From positions 1 through 64,000 of the forward strand of contig CAKZNT010000038.1 in the NCBI GenBank assembly GCA_937132065.1: 64,000 nucleotides of DNA. The letters are read 5' to 3'. A program made the translations under genes and the position numbers. The DNA comes from an uncultured Loktanella sp. Its GTDB lineage: Bacteria; Pseudomonadota; Alphaproteobacteria; Rhodobacterales; Rhodobacteraceae. This document shows, piece by piece, positions 1 through 9,744 of this stretch. The first letter of the stretch is position 1; each line of letters starts with the position of its first letter. The notes below the pieces were generated by a model. That model was not told where the DNA came from and did no database searches. It was given only the letters and a program-made list of their open reading frames with translations.

Positions 1-40
1 GCGCGATTGCGAGAAGGGTCGAAATGATCCGACCCGTCAT
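1..40 (-). CDS. Start of an unidentified gene, possibly exported (partial)
   Basis: An ATG at 40-38 on the minus strand lies 1 nt past the grpE stop and opens a frame MTGRIISTLLAIA that runs off the window edge. A positively charged start followed by a hydrophobic run would fit a signal peptide, but only 13 residues are visible. No good ribosome-binding site precedes it, so it would depend on coupling to grpE. The product cannot be identified. Confidence 0.35.
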   Translation of the reverse strand, partial: MTGRIISTLLAIA

Positions 41-41
41 G

Positions 42-578
42 TTAGGATGCCGGCATGGATGACACGCCAACCTGCGCAGGGCGCAACAGGCGGTCATGCA
101 ACATGAACCCTTCGGCGGCGACCTGAATGATCTCGCCGGCCTTGGTTCCTGGCAGGGGCGCTTCAAACATCGCCTGATGGAATTGCGGATCGAATTTGTC
201 GCCAACCTCGGGAACAATCGGGTCGATGCCATGCTTTTTGAAAACAGAGATCAGCTCGCGCATTGTCAGTTCAACACCTTCAAGCAAGCCTTTGTTCACT
301 TCCTTGCCTTCTTCCTCAACGGAGTTCAGCGCGCGGCGCATGTTGTCGTAAACGGGCAGCATATCGCGCGCCAGCTTGGAGCCGCCGTAGTTTTCGGCCT
401 CGCGGCGATCCCGCTCTGAACGCTTGCGCGTGTTTTCGGTATCGGCCAATGCACGCATGAACTTATCGCGGAAATCGTCGCGTTCTGCTTCCAAATCAGC
501 GAGGCGGCCGAGCATATCGTCCTGCATGTCACCTTCTGCGGCGAGATCGTCCAAGCTTTGCGGTTCGTCGTTAGCCAT
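42..578 (-). CDS. grpE: Nucleotide exchange factor GrpE
   Basis: GrpE is the cytosolic nucleotide exchange factor of the DnaK chaperone; it promotes ADP release from DnaK. The 178-residue product has an acidic, coiled-coil-prone N-terminal half (about residues 15-75, rich in Glu/Asp/Arg) and the C-terminal beta-wing typical of the family (HQAMFEAP near 135-142). Length is usual for an alphaproteobacterial GrpE. It follows hrcA by 12 nt in the same direction, so the two are probably cotranscribed as a heat-shock pair. dnaK and dnaJ are not in the window. Confidence 0.95.
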   Translation of the reverse strand: MANDEPQSLDDLAAEGDMQDDMLGRLADLEAERDDFRDKFMRALADTENTRKRSERDRREAENYGGSKLARDMLPVYDNMRRALNSVEEEGKEVNKGLLEGVELTMRELISVFKKHGIDPIVPEVGDKFDPQFHQAMFEAPLPGTKAGEIIQVAAEGFMLHDRLLRPAQVGVSSMPAS

Positions 579-590
579 AGTCCTAGTCCT

Positions 591-1655
591 TCAAGAGCGG
601 TCGGCAATCATTTTGCCCACCAACTGTGCAGTGTAATTCACGATTGGCACGATGCGCCCGTAGTTGAGGCGAGTCGGCCCAATGACGCCAACGGCGCCAA
701 TGATCTTCTGATCGGCGTTCATATAGGGAGAAACCACCAAAGAGGAACCCGAAAGTGAGAAAAGTTTGTTCTCTGAGCCAATAAAGATGCGAACCCCGTC
801 GCCACCCTCGGCCAACTCGAGGAATTGGGCGATATCGCGCTTGCGTTCAAGGTCATCAAAGAGGGTGCGGATACGGTCGAGGTCTGCCTCTGATTCATGG
901 TCGGACAACAGGTTGCCGCGCCCGCGCACGATCAGCCGTTCAGTTGCCTGCCCCTCGTCTTGCCATGTAGCAAAGCCGCTTTGCACAAGCTCGGCGGCGA
1001 GCGTGTCAATCTCGCTGCGCCGCGCCTTTATCTCGCGGGTGATGATCTCGCCGAGTTGGGATAGTGTGTGACCTTCCGCGATTGCGTTCAGGAAATTGGC
1101 CGCCTCGCGCATGGACGAGGGCGTTTGCCCAGCGGGCGGTTCAAAGATGCGGTTTTCGACCCGCCCATCCGCAAAGACCAGAACGACCAACGCCCGCTCG
1201 CGCGAGAGCGACACAAAGTCGATATGCTTGATCGGCGCTTCCTGCTTTGGCGTTAGAACGAGGCTTGCGCCCTGCGTCATACCCGAGAGCGCAGAGCCGA
1301 CGCGATCGAGAAGGGTGGTCACGTCTTGCTGGTTATTGCCGAAGGTGCTGTCGATGACCTGCCGATCCTCGCCGTTCACATCTCCGACCTCGAGGATACC
1401 ATCGACGAACATCCGCAAGCCGATTTGGGTCGGAACCCGCCCTGCGCTGGTGTGCGGGCTGCCGAGTAGACCGAGGTGTTCGAGATCTTGCATGACATTG
1501 CGGATCGTTGCCGCGCTAACCTGTTCGCTGAGGGTCTGGGTGATCGCGCGTGACCCGACAGGGGCGCCAGTCGCAAGGTAGCCTTCAACCACACGCCGAA
1601 ACACCTCGCGCGAGCGATCGCTAATGTCTTCGAAATGGGGGGATTTCTGGGGCAT
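591..1655 (-). CDS. hrcA: Heat-inducible transcription repressor HrcA
   Basis: HrcA is a DNA-binding repressor that controls groESL or dnaK operons through CIRCE elements in many bacteria. The 354-residue protein has an N-terminal winged-helix region (about 1-85, with a conserved stretch starting GSRAITQ) and the GAF-like HrcA core after it. The length is normal. It starts with ATG and is directly followed by grpE. I found no CIRCE element in front of it, so autoregulation is not supported here; its targets presumably lie elsewhere. Confidence 0.95.
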   Translation of the reverse strand: MPQKSPHFEDISDRSREVFRRVVEGYLATGAPVGSRAITQTLSEQVSAATIRNVMQDLEHLGLLGSPHTSAGRVPTQIGLRMFVDGILEVGDVNGEDRQVIDSTFGNNQQDVTTLLDRVGSALSGMTQGASLVLTPKQEAPIKHIDFVSLSRERALVVLVFADGRVENRIFEPPAGQTPSSMREAANFLNAIAEGHTLSQLGEIITREIKARRSEIDTLAAELVQSGFATWQDEGQATERLIVRGRGNLLSDHESEADLDRIRTLFDDLERKRDIAQFLELAEGGDGVRIFIGSENKLFSLSGSSLVVSPYMNADQKIIGAVGVIGPTRLNYGRIVPIVNYTAQLVGKMIADRS

Positions 1656-1681
1656 GGGAACCTGTCAAACTGGGCAAATCT

Positions 1682-1709
1682 ATTAAAGCGATATGGCGCG
1701 GCGCGTCAA
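1682..1709 (-). promoter_or_regulatory. Candidate promoter of hrcA-grpE
   Basis: Reading the minus strand, a TTGACG box (1709-1704) and a TTTAAT box (1687-1682) are separated by 16 bp and lie about 26 bp upstream of the hrcA ATG. Each box matches the housekeeping consensus at 5 of 6 positions. This is pattern matching only; no transcription start is known. Confidence 0.5.
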
Positions 1710-1776
1710 TCGGGCTTGGATTTTATACATGGGCAGCGTATCGATTGCGCGCAACCATAGTGTCAGGAGTTTTCCC

Positions 1777-2484
1777 ATGCGTCCATCAGGCCGTCAGATC
1801 AACGAAATGCGTTCCATTGAGATTGAAACAGGTGTGACGATGCACGCCGAAGGGTCGTGCCTGATCAAATGCGGGAATACCCATGTGCTGTGCACGGCGT
1901 CGATTGATAGTCGTGTGCCTTCGTTTCTAAAGGGATCGGGGCTGGGATGGGTCACGGCGGAATACGGGATGCTGCCGCGTGCCACAAATACGCGAATGCG
2001 CCGCGAGGCCAAGACAAGCCAGTCTGGTCGCACGCAGGAAATCCAGCGATTGATTGGTCGGTCCTTGCGGGCGGGCGTTGATCGGGTGGCATTGGGCGAG
2101 CGCCAGATTGTTGTCGATTGCGATGTCATTCAAGCAGACGGCGGCACGCGCTGCGCCTCGATTACCGGCGGTTGGGTGGCGCTAAAACTAGCTGTTAATC
2201 AACTGGTGAAAGCGGGCATTGTGAAGTCCGATCCACTGGTTGATCCTGTCGCCGCTATTTCTTGTGGCATTTATGCGGGGCAAGAGGTGCTTGATCTTGA
2301 TTACCCTGAAGATTCCGAAGCTGGTGTCGACGGCAATTTTGTGATGACGGCTGGCAAATTGATCGAAGTGCAGATGTCGGCAGAAGGTGCATTATTTACG
2401 CGCAAGCAAATGGACGGCCTGCTTGATCTTGCTGAAAAGGGCGTTGCCGAGCTAACGGCGGCCCAATTGGCGGCTGTGTCCTGA
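1777..2484 (+). CDS. rph: Ribonuclease PH
   Basis: RNase PH is a phosphate-dependent 3'-5' exoribonuclease that trims tRNA 3' ends. The ATG at 1777 is preferred because CAGGAG precedes it at a good distance and gives a 235-residue protein of family length starting MRPSGRQ; an in-frame ATG further upstream would add 28 unusual residues. The conserved [18 protein letters not shown] phosphate-site region and the [15 protein letters not shown] segment are present. The next gene, rdgB, overlaps its stop by one base (TGATG), indicating a translationally coupled operon. Confidence 0.95.
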   Translation: MRPSGRQINEMRSIEIETGVTMHAEGSCLIKCGNTHVLCTASIDSRVPSFLKGSGLGWVTAEYGMLPRATNTRMRREAKTSQSGRTQEIQRLIGRSLRAGVDRVALGERQIVVDCDVIQADGGTRCASITGGWVALKLAVNQLVKAGIVKSDPLVDPVAAISCGIYAGQEVLDLDYPEDSEAGVDGNFVMTAGKLIEVQMSAEGALFTRKQMDGLLDLAEKGVAELTAAQLAAVS

Positions 2485-3092
2485 TGCGGAAGTTCGACGG
2501 TAAGCAGCTTGTGGTGGCGACCCATAATAAGGGGAAGCTCGCGGAAATTCGCGATCTTCTTTCGCCTTACGGGATCACGCTAACGTCTAATGACGATCAC
2601 GGGCTGCCAGAGCCGGATGAGACCGAAACAACATTCGTCGGAAACGCCCGCATCAAGGCCCATGCCGCGGCAAAGGCGACGGGGCTACCTGCGCTGGCAG
2701 ATGATAGCGGGATCGAGATTGACGGCTTGGGTGGTGCACCCGGCGTTTACACGGCGGACTGGGCAGAGACGCCACAGGGTCGCGATTTTGATATGGCAAT
2801 GACGCGCAGCTGGTCGGAGCTTGAGGACGCGAACGCGCCTTATCCACGCACAGCACGGTTTTGCTCGACACTTGTTCTCGCTTGGCCAGATGGTCACGAC
2901 GAGGTTTTTCCCGGGGTCATGGAAGGGCAGATTGTTTGGCCGATGCGCGGGGATCAGGGGCATGGATATGACCCTATTTTCCAGCCATCTGGATATGATG
3001 TGACCTTTGGCGAAATGGACCGTTGGGAAAAGAATAAAATCAGTCATCGCGCAGACGCGTTTGCCAAGCTTGTTGCAGGTTGTTTTGCCTGA
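2484..3092 (+). CDS. rdgB: dITP/XTP pyrophosphatase (RdgB/HAM1 family)
   Basis: This nucleotide-pool sanitising enzyme hydrolyses non-canonical purine triphosphates (dITP, XTP, ITP) to monophosphates. The 202-residue product carries the family N-terminal signature ATHNKGK (residues 12-18), the LADDSGIEID motif near residue 71 and the C-terminal KNKISHRADAF region. It overlaps the rph stop by one base, and its own end overlaps the likely hemW start, so rph-rdgB-hemW forms a compact operon. Confidence 0.95.
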   Translation: MRKFDGKQLVVATHNKGKLAEIRDLLSPYGITLTSNDDHGLPEPDETETTFVGNARIKAHAAAKATGLPALADDSGIEIDGLGGAPGVYTADWAETPQGRDFDMAMTRSWSELEDANAPYPRTARFCSTLVLAWPDGHDEVFPGVMEGQIVWPMRGDQGHGYDPIFQPSGYDVTFGEMDRWEKNKISHRADAFAKLVAGCFA

Positions 3093-4242
3093 CGATTGGG
3101 AAAATGCTGGCTTTGGGTTATATATCCACTGGCCATTCTGTCAGGCAAAGTGCCCCTATTGTGACTTCAACTCACATGTTGCGGCGAACACTGATCAATG
3201 GGCTTGGGCGCGTGCCTATCTTAGCGAAATCGAGCGGGTAGGGGCCGAGACCGAGGGACGGGTTTTGCGGTCTGTGTTCTTTGGCGGCGGCACGCCAAGC
3301 ATGATGGACCCCGACATCGTTGATGCGATCCTGTCTAAGGTCCGCGCAACTTGGCCCATCGCAAATGATATCGAAGTCACACTGGAGGCCAATCCCACCT
3401 CGGTTGAGGCGGGGCGTTTTCAGGGATACCGGCAGGCTGGCGTCAATCGGGTGTCGATGGGGATACAGGCGCTAAATGACGCGGACTTGAAGGCGCTTGG
3501 TCGATTGCATTCTGCAAGCGAAGCTTTGGCCGCTTTTGACGTTGCGCGGACCGCATTTGATCGGGTGAGTTTTGATCTGATTTACGCGCGCCAGAACCAA
3601 ACTGTTGATGGGTGGACGGCCGAACTAAAGCAAGCGCTTTCGATGGCGATTGACCATCTGTCGTTATATCAACTGACCATCGAGGGCGGCACGGCATTTG
3701 GGGATCGGTATGCCGCAGGGAAGCTGCGGGGATTGCCTGACGATGATCGGGCGGCTGACATGTTCGAGGTCACTCAGGGTATCTGCGACGCGGCTGGTTT
3801 TCCGTGCTATGAAGTGTCTAATCATGCCAAAACCGGTGCTGAGAGCATTCATAACAAGATATATTGGCAATATGGTGACTACGCTGGAATCGGACCTGGA
3901 GCGCATGGCCGGTTGACGATTGGGGGCCAACGATTTGCAACGGACGCACCGCTTGCACCGGGACTTTGGCTCAAGAACGTGCGCGAAAGCGGCAATGGCG
4001 AAGGCCAAAGGACTGCGCTTGTGCGTGAGGACCAGACGACTGAGTTTCTCTTGATGGGACTTCGGCTCGTTGAGGGCGTTCGGCTGGATCGGCTTGCGAT
4101 TGACGAGCAGGAAAGACTTTCGCCTAAAATCAACGAGTTGCAAGAATTGAAGCTTGTGAGTCTCGAGCAGAGTCGCCTTATCGTTTCACCGAAAGGGCGG
4201 CCCATTTTGAACGCCGTTCTTCGTCACTTACTGGACGATTAA
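3085..4242 (+). CDS. hemW: Radical SAM heme chaperone HemW
   Basis: HemW belongs to the coproporphyrinogen-oxidase-like radical SAM family and acts as a heme chaperone. The radical SAM triad C-x3-C-x2-C (FCQAKCPYCDFN) sits at residues 19-26 with this start. The reading frame extends to an ATG at 3007, but that would overlap rdgB by 86 nt. The TTG at 3085, preceded by CAGGT and giving a start like other HemW proteins (PDDWENAGFG), yields 385 residues, the usual length. The start is therefore inferred. The C-terminus overlaps convergent parB by 4 nt. Confidence 0.9.
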   Translation: MPDDWENAGFGLYIHWPFCQAKCPYCDFNSHVAANTDQWAWARAYLSEIERVGAETEGRVLRSVFFGGGTPSMMDPDIVDAILSKVRATWPIANDIEVTLEANPTSVEAGRFQGYRQAGVNRVSMGIQALNDADLKALGRLHSASEALAAFDVARTAFDRVSFDLIYARQNQTVDGWTAELKQALSMAIDHLSLYQLTIEGGTAFGDRYAAGKLRGLPDDDRAADMFEVTQGICDAAGFPCYEVSNHAKTGAESIHNKIYWQYGDYAGIGPGAHGRLTIGGQRFATDAPLAPGLWLKNVRESGNGEGQRTALVREDQTTEFLLMGLRLVEGVRLDRLAIDEQERLSPKINELQELKLVSLEQSRLIVSPKGRPILNAVLRHLLDD

Positions 4243-5135
4243 CCGCCTGAAAGGGCGCGCAACAGGTCATCGAGTTGATCGAGATCCTTGTAAGAGATGC
4301 TAAGGCGTCCGCCCTCTGAATCAGGCTTGTGGTCAATGGCGACCTTCATCCCCAAGGCTGCGGAAAGTTCGCTTTCTATCTGGATCGTATCTGCGTCCTT
4401 TGAGCTGGTCGCAGTTCGCGTTTTTGCCTGTTTTGGCTTGTTTAGACCCTGTTTCGCGAGCTTTTCTGCATCGCGGACCGACAGTCCATTAAGGACGATG
4501 TGGTCTGCAAGTTTCTGCGCATCATCATGCCCGATCAACGTCCTCGCGTGGCCAGCGGTCAATTGACCCTCAATGAGATAGCTTCGCACACCATCGGGCA
4601 AATTGAGCAGACGCATGACGTTCGCAATGTGGCTACGGCTTTTCCCGAGAACGTTTGAGAGTTGTTCTTGGGTGTGCCCGAATTTCTGCATCAATTGCTT
4701 ATATCCCGCGCCCTCATCGATTGGATTGAGGTCAGCGCGCTGGATGTTCTCGATGATCGCGACTTCGAGTACTTCTGTGTCGGTGTATTCACGGACGATA
4801 ATCGGAATGTCGTGTTGCTTTGCGATCTGGGACGCGCGCCAACGCCGTTCACCAGCGACAATTTCGTAGATATCAGCAGCAGACGGGTGTTTGCGCACGA
4901 TGAGAGGTTGGATCACACCCTTTTCTGCAATCGACGCAGCCAGTTCGCGGAGCGCATCATCATTGAAGGCGCGGCGCGGTTGGTCAGGGTTTGGCTGTAC
5001 CTGCTCGATAGGAACGCGCATATCTGCCCGCTTTTTCGGTTGCGTGTCTTGCGGTGCTATCTCTTGATTTACGTCAGCCATGAGGGCAGAGAGGCCCCGA
5101 CCCAAACCACGCGTTTTCTGTTTTTTATCAACCAT
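4239..5135 (-). CDS. parB: Chromosome-partitioning protein ParB
   Basis: ParB is a CTPase and DNA clamp that loads at parS and drives chromosome segregation with ParA. The 298-residue protein shows the ParB/Srx fold with the GERRWRAS motif, the [10 protein letters not shown] segment and a helix-turn-helix ([19 protein letters not shown]) that reads parS, then a basic linker and a C-terminal dimerisation domain. Its start overlaps parA by 8 nt. Two perfect parS sites lie 1.4 and 3.3 kb away in the same operon, consistent with a chromosomal ParB near the origin. Confidence 0.97.
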   Translation of the reverse strand: MVDKKQKTRGLGRGLSALMADVNQEIAPQDTQPKKRADMRVPIEQVQPNPDQPRRAFNDDALRELAASIAEKGVIQPLIVRKHPSAADIYEIVAGERRWRASQIAKQHDIPIIVREYTDTEVLEVAIIENIQRADLNPIDEGAGYKQLMQKFGHTQEQLSNVLGKSRSHIANVMRLLNLPDGVRSYLIEGQLTAGHARTLIGHDDAQKLADHIVLNGLSVRDAEKLAKQGLNKPKQAKTRTATSSKDADTIQIESELSAALGMKVAIDHKPDSEGGRLSISYKDLDQLDDLLRALSGG

Positions 5136-5952
5136 TTAAATCACCCTTTGTTTGGTGTGGATGTCGATTTAGCAATTCTTTCGCAAGCGCGCGATATGCG
5201 GCGCTTCCCTTGGATGTGCTGTCGTAAGTCAAGACCGGAACGGCGAAGGACGGCGCCTCGCTTAGCCGCACATTACGCGGAATGACGGTTTTGAAAACCA
5301 GATCGCCGAGGTTATCGCGCGCATCTGTTTCGACCTGTTGGGACAGATTGTTGCGCTTGTCATACATCGTCAAAACGATTCCCTCGATGCGAAGGTTTGC
5401 ATTCGCGGTTGTACGGATGTCGCGAATTGTCAGCATGAGCTGCGACAGCCCTTCCAGCGCGAAAAACTCGCTTTGCAAGGGAATTACAACGCTGTCAGAG
5501 GACACCATTGCGTTTACTGTCAAGATGTTGAGGGATGGGGGGCAGTCGATCAATATGTAGTCAAATCCATGCACATCCATCGGAACCTGTCTGAGCGCAT
5601 CACGCAGCAGAAAGCTTCGTTTTTCGTTTGAAATCAATTCGATATCGGCGGAGCTTAGGTCTGTCGTTGCCGGGATGATCCATAGGTTTTCGACATTAGA
5701 GGGCAGAATTGCCTCGTCTGGCGTGGCATCGCCAACAACAAAGTCATAGGTCGTAATATCGCGACTGTTGTGATCAATCCCCAAGCCTGTGGACGCGTTG
5801 CCCTGAGGGTCAAGATCGACAAGCAAGACCTTTTTACCTGCCTCTGCTAGCGCAGCACCGAGGTTGATGGTTGTTGTTGTCTTCCCAACGCCGCCCTTCT
5901 GGTTGGCGATCGCGATAATTTTCGGTTCGGCGGGTCGGCTTGGATCAATCAC
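5128..5952 (-). CDS. parA: Chromosome-partitioning ATPase ParA
   Basis: ParA/Soj is a deviant-Walker ATPase that moves ParB-parS complexes. The deviant Walker A box KGGVGKTT lies at about residues 19-26, followed by [14 protein letters not shown] and the [13 protein letters not shown] segment. Two starts are possible: TTG at 5958 or GTG at 5952; I chose GTG as the commoner codon. They differ by two residues. The gene begins inside the 3' end of rsmG and overlaps parB, so it depends on translational coupling in the mnmG-rsmG-parA-parB operon. Confidence 0.96.
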   Translation of the reverse strand: MIDPSRPAEPKIIAIANQKGGVGKTTTTINLGAALAEAGKKVLLVDLDPQGNASTGLGIDHNSRDITTYDFVVGDATPDEAILPSNVENLWIIPATTDLSSADIELISNEKRSFLLRDALRQVPMDVHGFDYILIDCPPSLNILTVNAMVSSDSVVIPLQSEFFALEGLSQLMLTIRDIRTTANANLRIEGIVLTMYDKRNNLSQQVETDARDNLGDLVFKTVIPRNVRLSEAPSFAVPVLTYDSTSKGSAAYRALAKELLNRHPHQTKGDLNG

Positions 5953-6556
5953 GTTCAATATCTTTCACGACGAGAATTCTAGCTAGGTCTTCAGTTGTAC
6001 TTTGGTAGGACTGAACATCAAAGCGCCAATGCAGGCGCGCATCGACTATTTCTTGTGCGTGGTTTTTGCCCTTTGGGAGAATTGCGATGCCTGATGGTCT
6101 CACATGTCGGGTGATGTAAGGGAAAAGTTCACCTAATGCGCTGAGCGCACGGGCCGTCAGGACGTCTGCCTGCTGTGGTTCGCAGGATTCGACGCGGTCT
6201 GAAATTACCGTTACCTCAACGCCCATTTCGCGCGCAGCACTGCGTAGAAAGGTCGATTTTCTTTGGTCACTTTCAATCAGCGTAAATTTGGTTTGTGGGG
6301 TCTTCTCTGCGGCCATCGCTGCCATCACCAACCCCGGGAAACCGCCACCGCTCCCGATATCTACCCAATGCTGCGGCATGGTTGGCGCATATTGGAATAG
6401 CTGCGCCGAGTCGACGATGTGACGTGCCCAGAGATCTGGCACTGTGTTTCTTGAGATTAAATTGATCTTTGGCGTCCATTTGCGGGTTAGTTCCGCAAAA
6501 AGCTCTAGTCGCTCAATTGTTTCACGTGAAACATCCCCAAGAACACTGTCATTCAT
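5945..6556 (-). CDS. rsmG: 16S rRNA (guanine-527-N7)-methyltransferase RsmG
   Basis: RsmG (GidB) methylates G527 of 16S rRNA using SAM. The 203-residue protein shows the SAM-binding motif [12 protein letters not shown] and the downstream [11 protein letters not shown] region of the family. Its ATG overlaps the mnmG stop by 4 nt. Residues DVSRETI near the N-terminus are encoded by a perfect parS site, so this stretch of coding sequence has a second, DNA-binding role. Confidence 0.96.
   Translation of the reverse strand: MNDSVLGDVSRETIERLELFAELTRKWTPKINLISRNTVPDLWARHIVDSAQLFQYAPTMPQHWVDIGSGGGFPGLVMAAMAAEKTPQTKFTLIESDQRKSTFLRSAAREMGVEVTVISDRVESCEPQQADVLTARALSALGELFPYITRHVRPSGIAILPKGKNHAQEIVDARLHWRFDVQSYQSTTEDLARILVVKDIERD
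6518..6533. other. parS: parS centromere site inside rsmG
   Basis: The 16-mer TGTTTCACGTGAAACA is a perfect palindrome identical to the consensus ParB-binding site. It lies within rsmG, encoding the VSRET residues, about 1.4 kb from parB. It should be one of the ParB nucleation sites of this chromosome. Confidence 0.93.
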
Positions 6557-8421
6557 TTCGGTTGCTCGCTAATTGCTTGGTTCTGGCGTTTGAGCCATGA
6601 GACGATCAACATTAATGCGGCGGGTGTAATACCCTCGATGCGACCTGCTTGCGCGACATTATGTGGCTGGGAGGACTGAAGTTTTTGGACAACCTCGTTG
6701 GACAACCCCACGATTTCGCCGTAGTTCATGTTGTTTGGCAAAACATGCTTTTCGTCGCGCTCCAATGCCTCGATATCTTTGGCCTGTCGCGCGATATAAT
6801 TTGCGTAGAGCGCGTCATTCTTGACCTGTAGTTTGATGTCGTCACGGGCGGTAAAATCCGCATTCAATTGAGAAAGTTGGTCAAAGCCAAAGTCCGTCAA
6901 AGCGAGAGCCTCTAGGGCTGTGCGTTTAGCGCCATCCGGAGATAGTTTGACTCCAGTCCCAGCGATATCGCGCGCATTCAACGTAATTCCGGAGAGCGTT
7001 TCTTTTGCATTATCAATGGCTTCCTTCTTTTCCTGATAGGCAGCCCATCGCGCCTCTTTGACAATCCCGTTCGTGTGCCCCCATGCGGTCAGCCGCTGAT
7101 CCGCGTTATCAGCACGCAGCGACAACCTAAATTCGGCGCGCGAGGTGAACATCCGATACGGTTCGGTAACCCCTTTTGTCGTGAGATCGTCGATCATGAC
7201 GCCGATATATGAGTCACGCCGATTGAAATAAACTTCCCCTTTGCCCTGCGCGCTGCGGGCAGCATTAAGACCCGCAACAAGTCCTTGCGCCGCGGCCTCT
7301 TCGTATCCCGTGGTTCCGTTAATTTGCCCCGCGAGATACAGTCCGGAAATGTCTTTGAGTTCCAGTGTCTGCCTGAGAGCGCGGGGGTCTACGTAGTCGT
7401 ATTCAATCGCATAACCGGGCTGCAAGATTTTTGCATTCTCAAGGCCAGCAATCGAGTGAACGTATGCCTCTTGCACGTTGACCGGCAGCGACGTTGATAT
7501 CCCGTTCGGGTATACGGTGTGATCATCCGCTCCCTCTGGTTCGAGAAAGATTTGGTGTGAAGTCTTATCAGCAAACCGCACGATTTTGTCTTCGATTGAT
7601 GGGCAATAGCGCGGCCCAATCCCGTCGATGTGTCCACCATACATCGCCGACCGTTCTAGATTTTTCCGTATAATATCATGTGTTTGCGGGTTTGTATGGG
7701 TGATCCCGCAGCTGATCTGCGGCGCCTGAACCGACTTTGATAGAAACGAGAAAAGTGTAGGCACATTGTCACCTGGCTGCATCTCTAGCTGCGCCCAGTT
7801 GATCGTGCGTCCGTCGAGCCGTGGAGGCGTCCCTGTTTTCAGCCGCGCCAATGGAAGCCCGAAACTATCGAGGCGCTCTGCCATTTTGACAGAGGGGTTT
7901 TCGCCCATTCGACCACCCGGCTTGGACACATCCCCAATATGGATAATTCCGCGCAAGAACGTACCTGTGGTGAGGATGACGGCGCTACACCGCAGTTCTG
8001 CGCCATCATTCAGAAGGACGCCTTTAACGGTATCGCCATCCATTATAAGGTCGATCGCTTCGCCAACGACAACCTGTAGGTTCGGTGCGCTTGATACTTC
8101 GGCCTGCATCGCCCTTCTATAGAGTTTGCGATCGGCTTGCGTCCGTGGACCTTGGACGGCTGGCCCCTTTTTGCGATTGAGGAGACGGAATTGAATACCG
8201 GCCGCATCAGCAACCCGCGCCATCGCACCGTCAAGCGCGTCGATTTCGCGGACAAGATGCCCCTTTCCAAGCCCGCCGATAGCAGGATTGCAGGACATAA
8301 CGCCGATTGTCACCTCTGAAAGGGTTACGAGCGCGGTATTTGCGCCAGCCCGCGCGGCGGCGAGCGCTGCCTCAGCGCCCGCGTGCCCGCCGCCGATGAC
8401 CGCAACGTCAAAATGTTTCAC
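6553..8421 (-). CDS. mnmG: tRNA U34 carboxymethylaminomethyl-modifying enzyme MnmG
   Basis: MnmG (GidA) is the FAD/NADH-binding half of the MnmEG complex that makes cmnm5U34 in tRNAs. It starts with a Rossmann-type FAD motif ([12 protein letters not shown]) and carries the [13 protein letters not shown] signature. Two starts are possible: TTG at 8430 or GTG at 8421. AGGAG abuts the TTG directly but lies 9 nt before the GTG, so GTG (622 residues, MKHFDVAV) is preferred. A perfect parS site covers this initiation region. mnmE follows upstream with the same orientation. Confidence 0.95.
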   Translation of the reverse strand: MKHFDVAVIGGGHAGAEAALAAARAGANTALVTLSEVTIGVMSCNPAIGGLGKGHLVREIDALDGAMARVADAAGIQFRLLNRKKGPAVQGPRTQADRKLYRRAMQAEVSSAPNLQVVVGEAIDLIMDGDTVKGVLLNDGAELRCSAVILTTGTFLRGIIHIGDVSKPGGRMGENPSVKMAERLDSFGLPLARLKTGTPPRLDGRTINWAQLEMQPGDNVPTLFSFLSKSVQAPQISCGITHTNPQTHDIIRKNLERSAMYGGHIDGIGPRYCPSIEDKIVRFADKTSHQIFLEPEGADDHTVYPNGISTSLPVNVQEAYVHSIAGLENAKILQPGYAIEYDYVDPRALRQTLELKDISGLYLAGQINGTTGYEEAAAQGLVAGLNAARSAQGKGEVYFNRRDSYIGVMIDDLTTKGVTEPYRMFTSRAEFRLSLRADNADQRLTAWGHTNGIVKEARWAAYQEKKEAIDNAKETLSGITLNARDIAGTGVKLSPDGAKRTALEALALTDFGFDQLSQLNADFTARDDIKLQVKNDALYANYIARQAKDIEALERDEKHVLPNNMNYGEIVGLSNEVVQKLQSSQPHNVAQAGRIEGITPAALMLIVSWLKRQNQAISEQPK

Positions 8422-8429
8422 GTGAAACA
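8414..8429. other. parS: parS centromere site across the mnmG start
   Basis: A second perfect TGTTTCACGTGAAACA palindrome spans the start region of mnmG, reading FHVKH in the mnmG frame and covering both candidate start codons' surroundings next to the AGGAG ribosome-binding site. It is 1.9 kb from the rsmG parS site and about 3.2 kb from the proposed oriC. Confidence 0.93.
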
Positions 8430-8433
8430 ACTC

Positions 8434-9714
8434 CTATTTGCCAATGCAAAAACTTGCAAAGATTTCACCCAAGACTTCTTCTACGTCGATTCGCCCAACC
8501 AAGCTATCAATTGCGCGGGTTGCTGATCGTATATCTTCGGCAACCAGATCTTCCATAAAATCACCTTGCACCATAGCATCTTGCGCGTCTCTCAGGAAGC
8601 CGACCGCAAGGAGCATGGCGGTCCTGTGCCGTTCTCGCATTGCGACGCCAACGGTTGCGACCCTTTCAGACAGAACGCGCGTCAAGTGCTCGACGAGAAA
8701 CTCGACACCCTCGCCAGTGATACCGGAGATACCTTGCTTGCTCTCCGCTCGAAGGTCGGTTTTCGCGTAAAGGACAAGATCATCGTCGTTAAGGTCTAGC
8801 GCGACATCTTCATCGTTGAGAACGAGATAGACCCGAATATCGGCATCTTTGGCGCGTTGCATCGCTCTTTCAACGCCAATCCCTTCAACGACATCATCAG
8901 TTTCCCGCAAACCCGCTGTGTCCAATATCGTCACGGGCAGCCCGTTAAGGTCCATCTTGACCTCGATCACGTCCCGCGTTGTTCCTGCTATTTCGGACGT
9001 TATGGCCGCGTCCCGTCCAGCAAGTCTGTTCAACAGTGTCGATTTCCCGACATTCGGCGCGCCGACAATCGCAACTTCAAATCCGCTGCGTAACCGTTCC
9101 GCGAATGTGACGCCGACAGCCTGGCTTTCGAGTTCTTTAATCACATCTCTCAGAAGTGAGGTCACCTCTGGCGATACATCCACGGGCACTTCTTCGTCCG
9201 CGAAGTCTATCGTCGCTTCGAGCAGTGCTGCGGCTCGAAGCAATTTGGCCCGCCAGATCTCTGCCATATCGCCCAGATCGCCAGTTAAAACACGCAAGGC
9301 TTGTCGTCTTTGCCCCTCGGTTTCAGCATCAATCAGGTCGGCGAGTCCTTCGACCTGCGCCAGATCAAGCCGCCCGTTTTCGAGCGCCCGCCGCGTGAAC
9401 TCGCCTGCCTCTGCATGCCGCAAACCTGCAATCGTCCCAAGCACCCTGATGACCGCGCCAACAACCGCGATTGATCCGTGCAGGTGTAGCTCGACAACCG
9501 TCTCACCCGTAAAGCTTTGTCCCTCGTTAAAAACAAGAACTAGCGCCTCATCCAGATGCACCCCATCGTGATCGAAAAGCCGCCGGACCCCACGCCCCTG
9601 AGGCACGGACTCCATGATTTCGCGCGCCGCGGGTATCGCCAAATCGCCCGAAATTCGGATGATGGCAACGCCAGCTCGGCCCTGCGCAGTCGCTAAAGCA
9701 AAAATCGTATCCAC
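8434..9714 (-). CDS. mnmE: tRNA modification GTPase MnmE
   Basis: MnmE (TrmE) is the GTPase partner of MnmG in tRNA wobble-uridine modification. The 426-residue protein has an N-terminal formyl-THF-binding domain, a helical domain interrupted by the G domain (P-loop [11 protein letters not shown] near residue 223, G3 DTAG in [11 protein letters not shown]), and ends in FCIGK, the canonical C-terminus with the catalytic cysteine. It starts with GTG at 9714. A TTAA-N7-TTAA motif lies immediately upstream. Confidence 0.96.
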   Translation of the reverse strand: MDTIFALATAQGRAGVAIIRISGDLAIPAAREIMESVPQGRGVRRLFDHDGVHLDEALVLVFNEGQSFTGETVVELHLHGSIAVVGAVIRVLGTIAGLRHAEAGEFTRRALENGRLDLAQVEGLADLIDAETEGQRRQALRVLTGDLGDMAEIWRAKLLRAAALLEATIDFADEEVPVDVSPEVTSLLRDVIKELESQAVGVTFAERLRSGFEVAIVGAPNVGKSTLLNRLAGRDAAITSEIAGTTRDVIEVKMDLNGLPVTILDTAGLRETDDVVEGIGVERAMQRAKDADIRVYLVLNDEDVALDLNDDDLVLYAKTDLRAESKQGISGITGEGVEFLVEHLTRVLSERVATVGVAMRERHRTAMLLAVGFLRDAQDAMVQGDFMEDLVAEDIRSATRAIDSLVGRIDVEEVLGEIFASFCIGK

Positions 9715-9718
9715 AGAT

Positions 9719-9733
9719 TTAACCCATTGTTAA
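9719..9733. promoter_or_regulatory. CtrA-type motif TTAA-N7-TTAA upstream of mnmE
   Basis: In the 30-bp gap between rho and mnmE the sequence is TTAA-CCCATTG-TTAA, an exact match to the full CtrA response-regulator motif of alphaproteobacteria. It lies 4 nt before the mnmE start codon and overlaps an AT-rich inverted repeat (ATTGTTA/TAACAAT, 9726-9741). Only two such motifs were seen in the window, both in gaps between genes. Function is inferred. Confidence 0.45.
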
Positions 9734-9744
9734 ATAACAATAAG

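Noticed and set aside
1656-1776. CIRCE element for HrcA autoregulation
   Set aside because: No TTAGCACTC-N9-GAGTGCTAA-like inverted repeat is present in the hrcA-rph gap.
9708-9716. GTATCCACA, a DnaA-box-like 9-mer at the mnmE start
   Set aside because: It is a single 8-of-9 match inside a coding start, away from the AT-rich cluster; chance is the simpler explanation.
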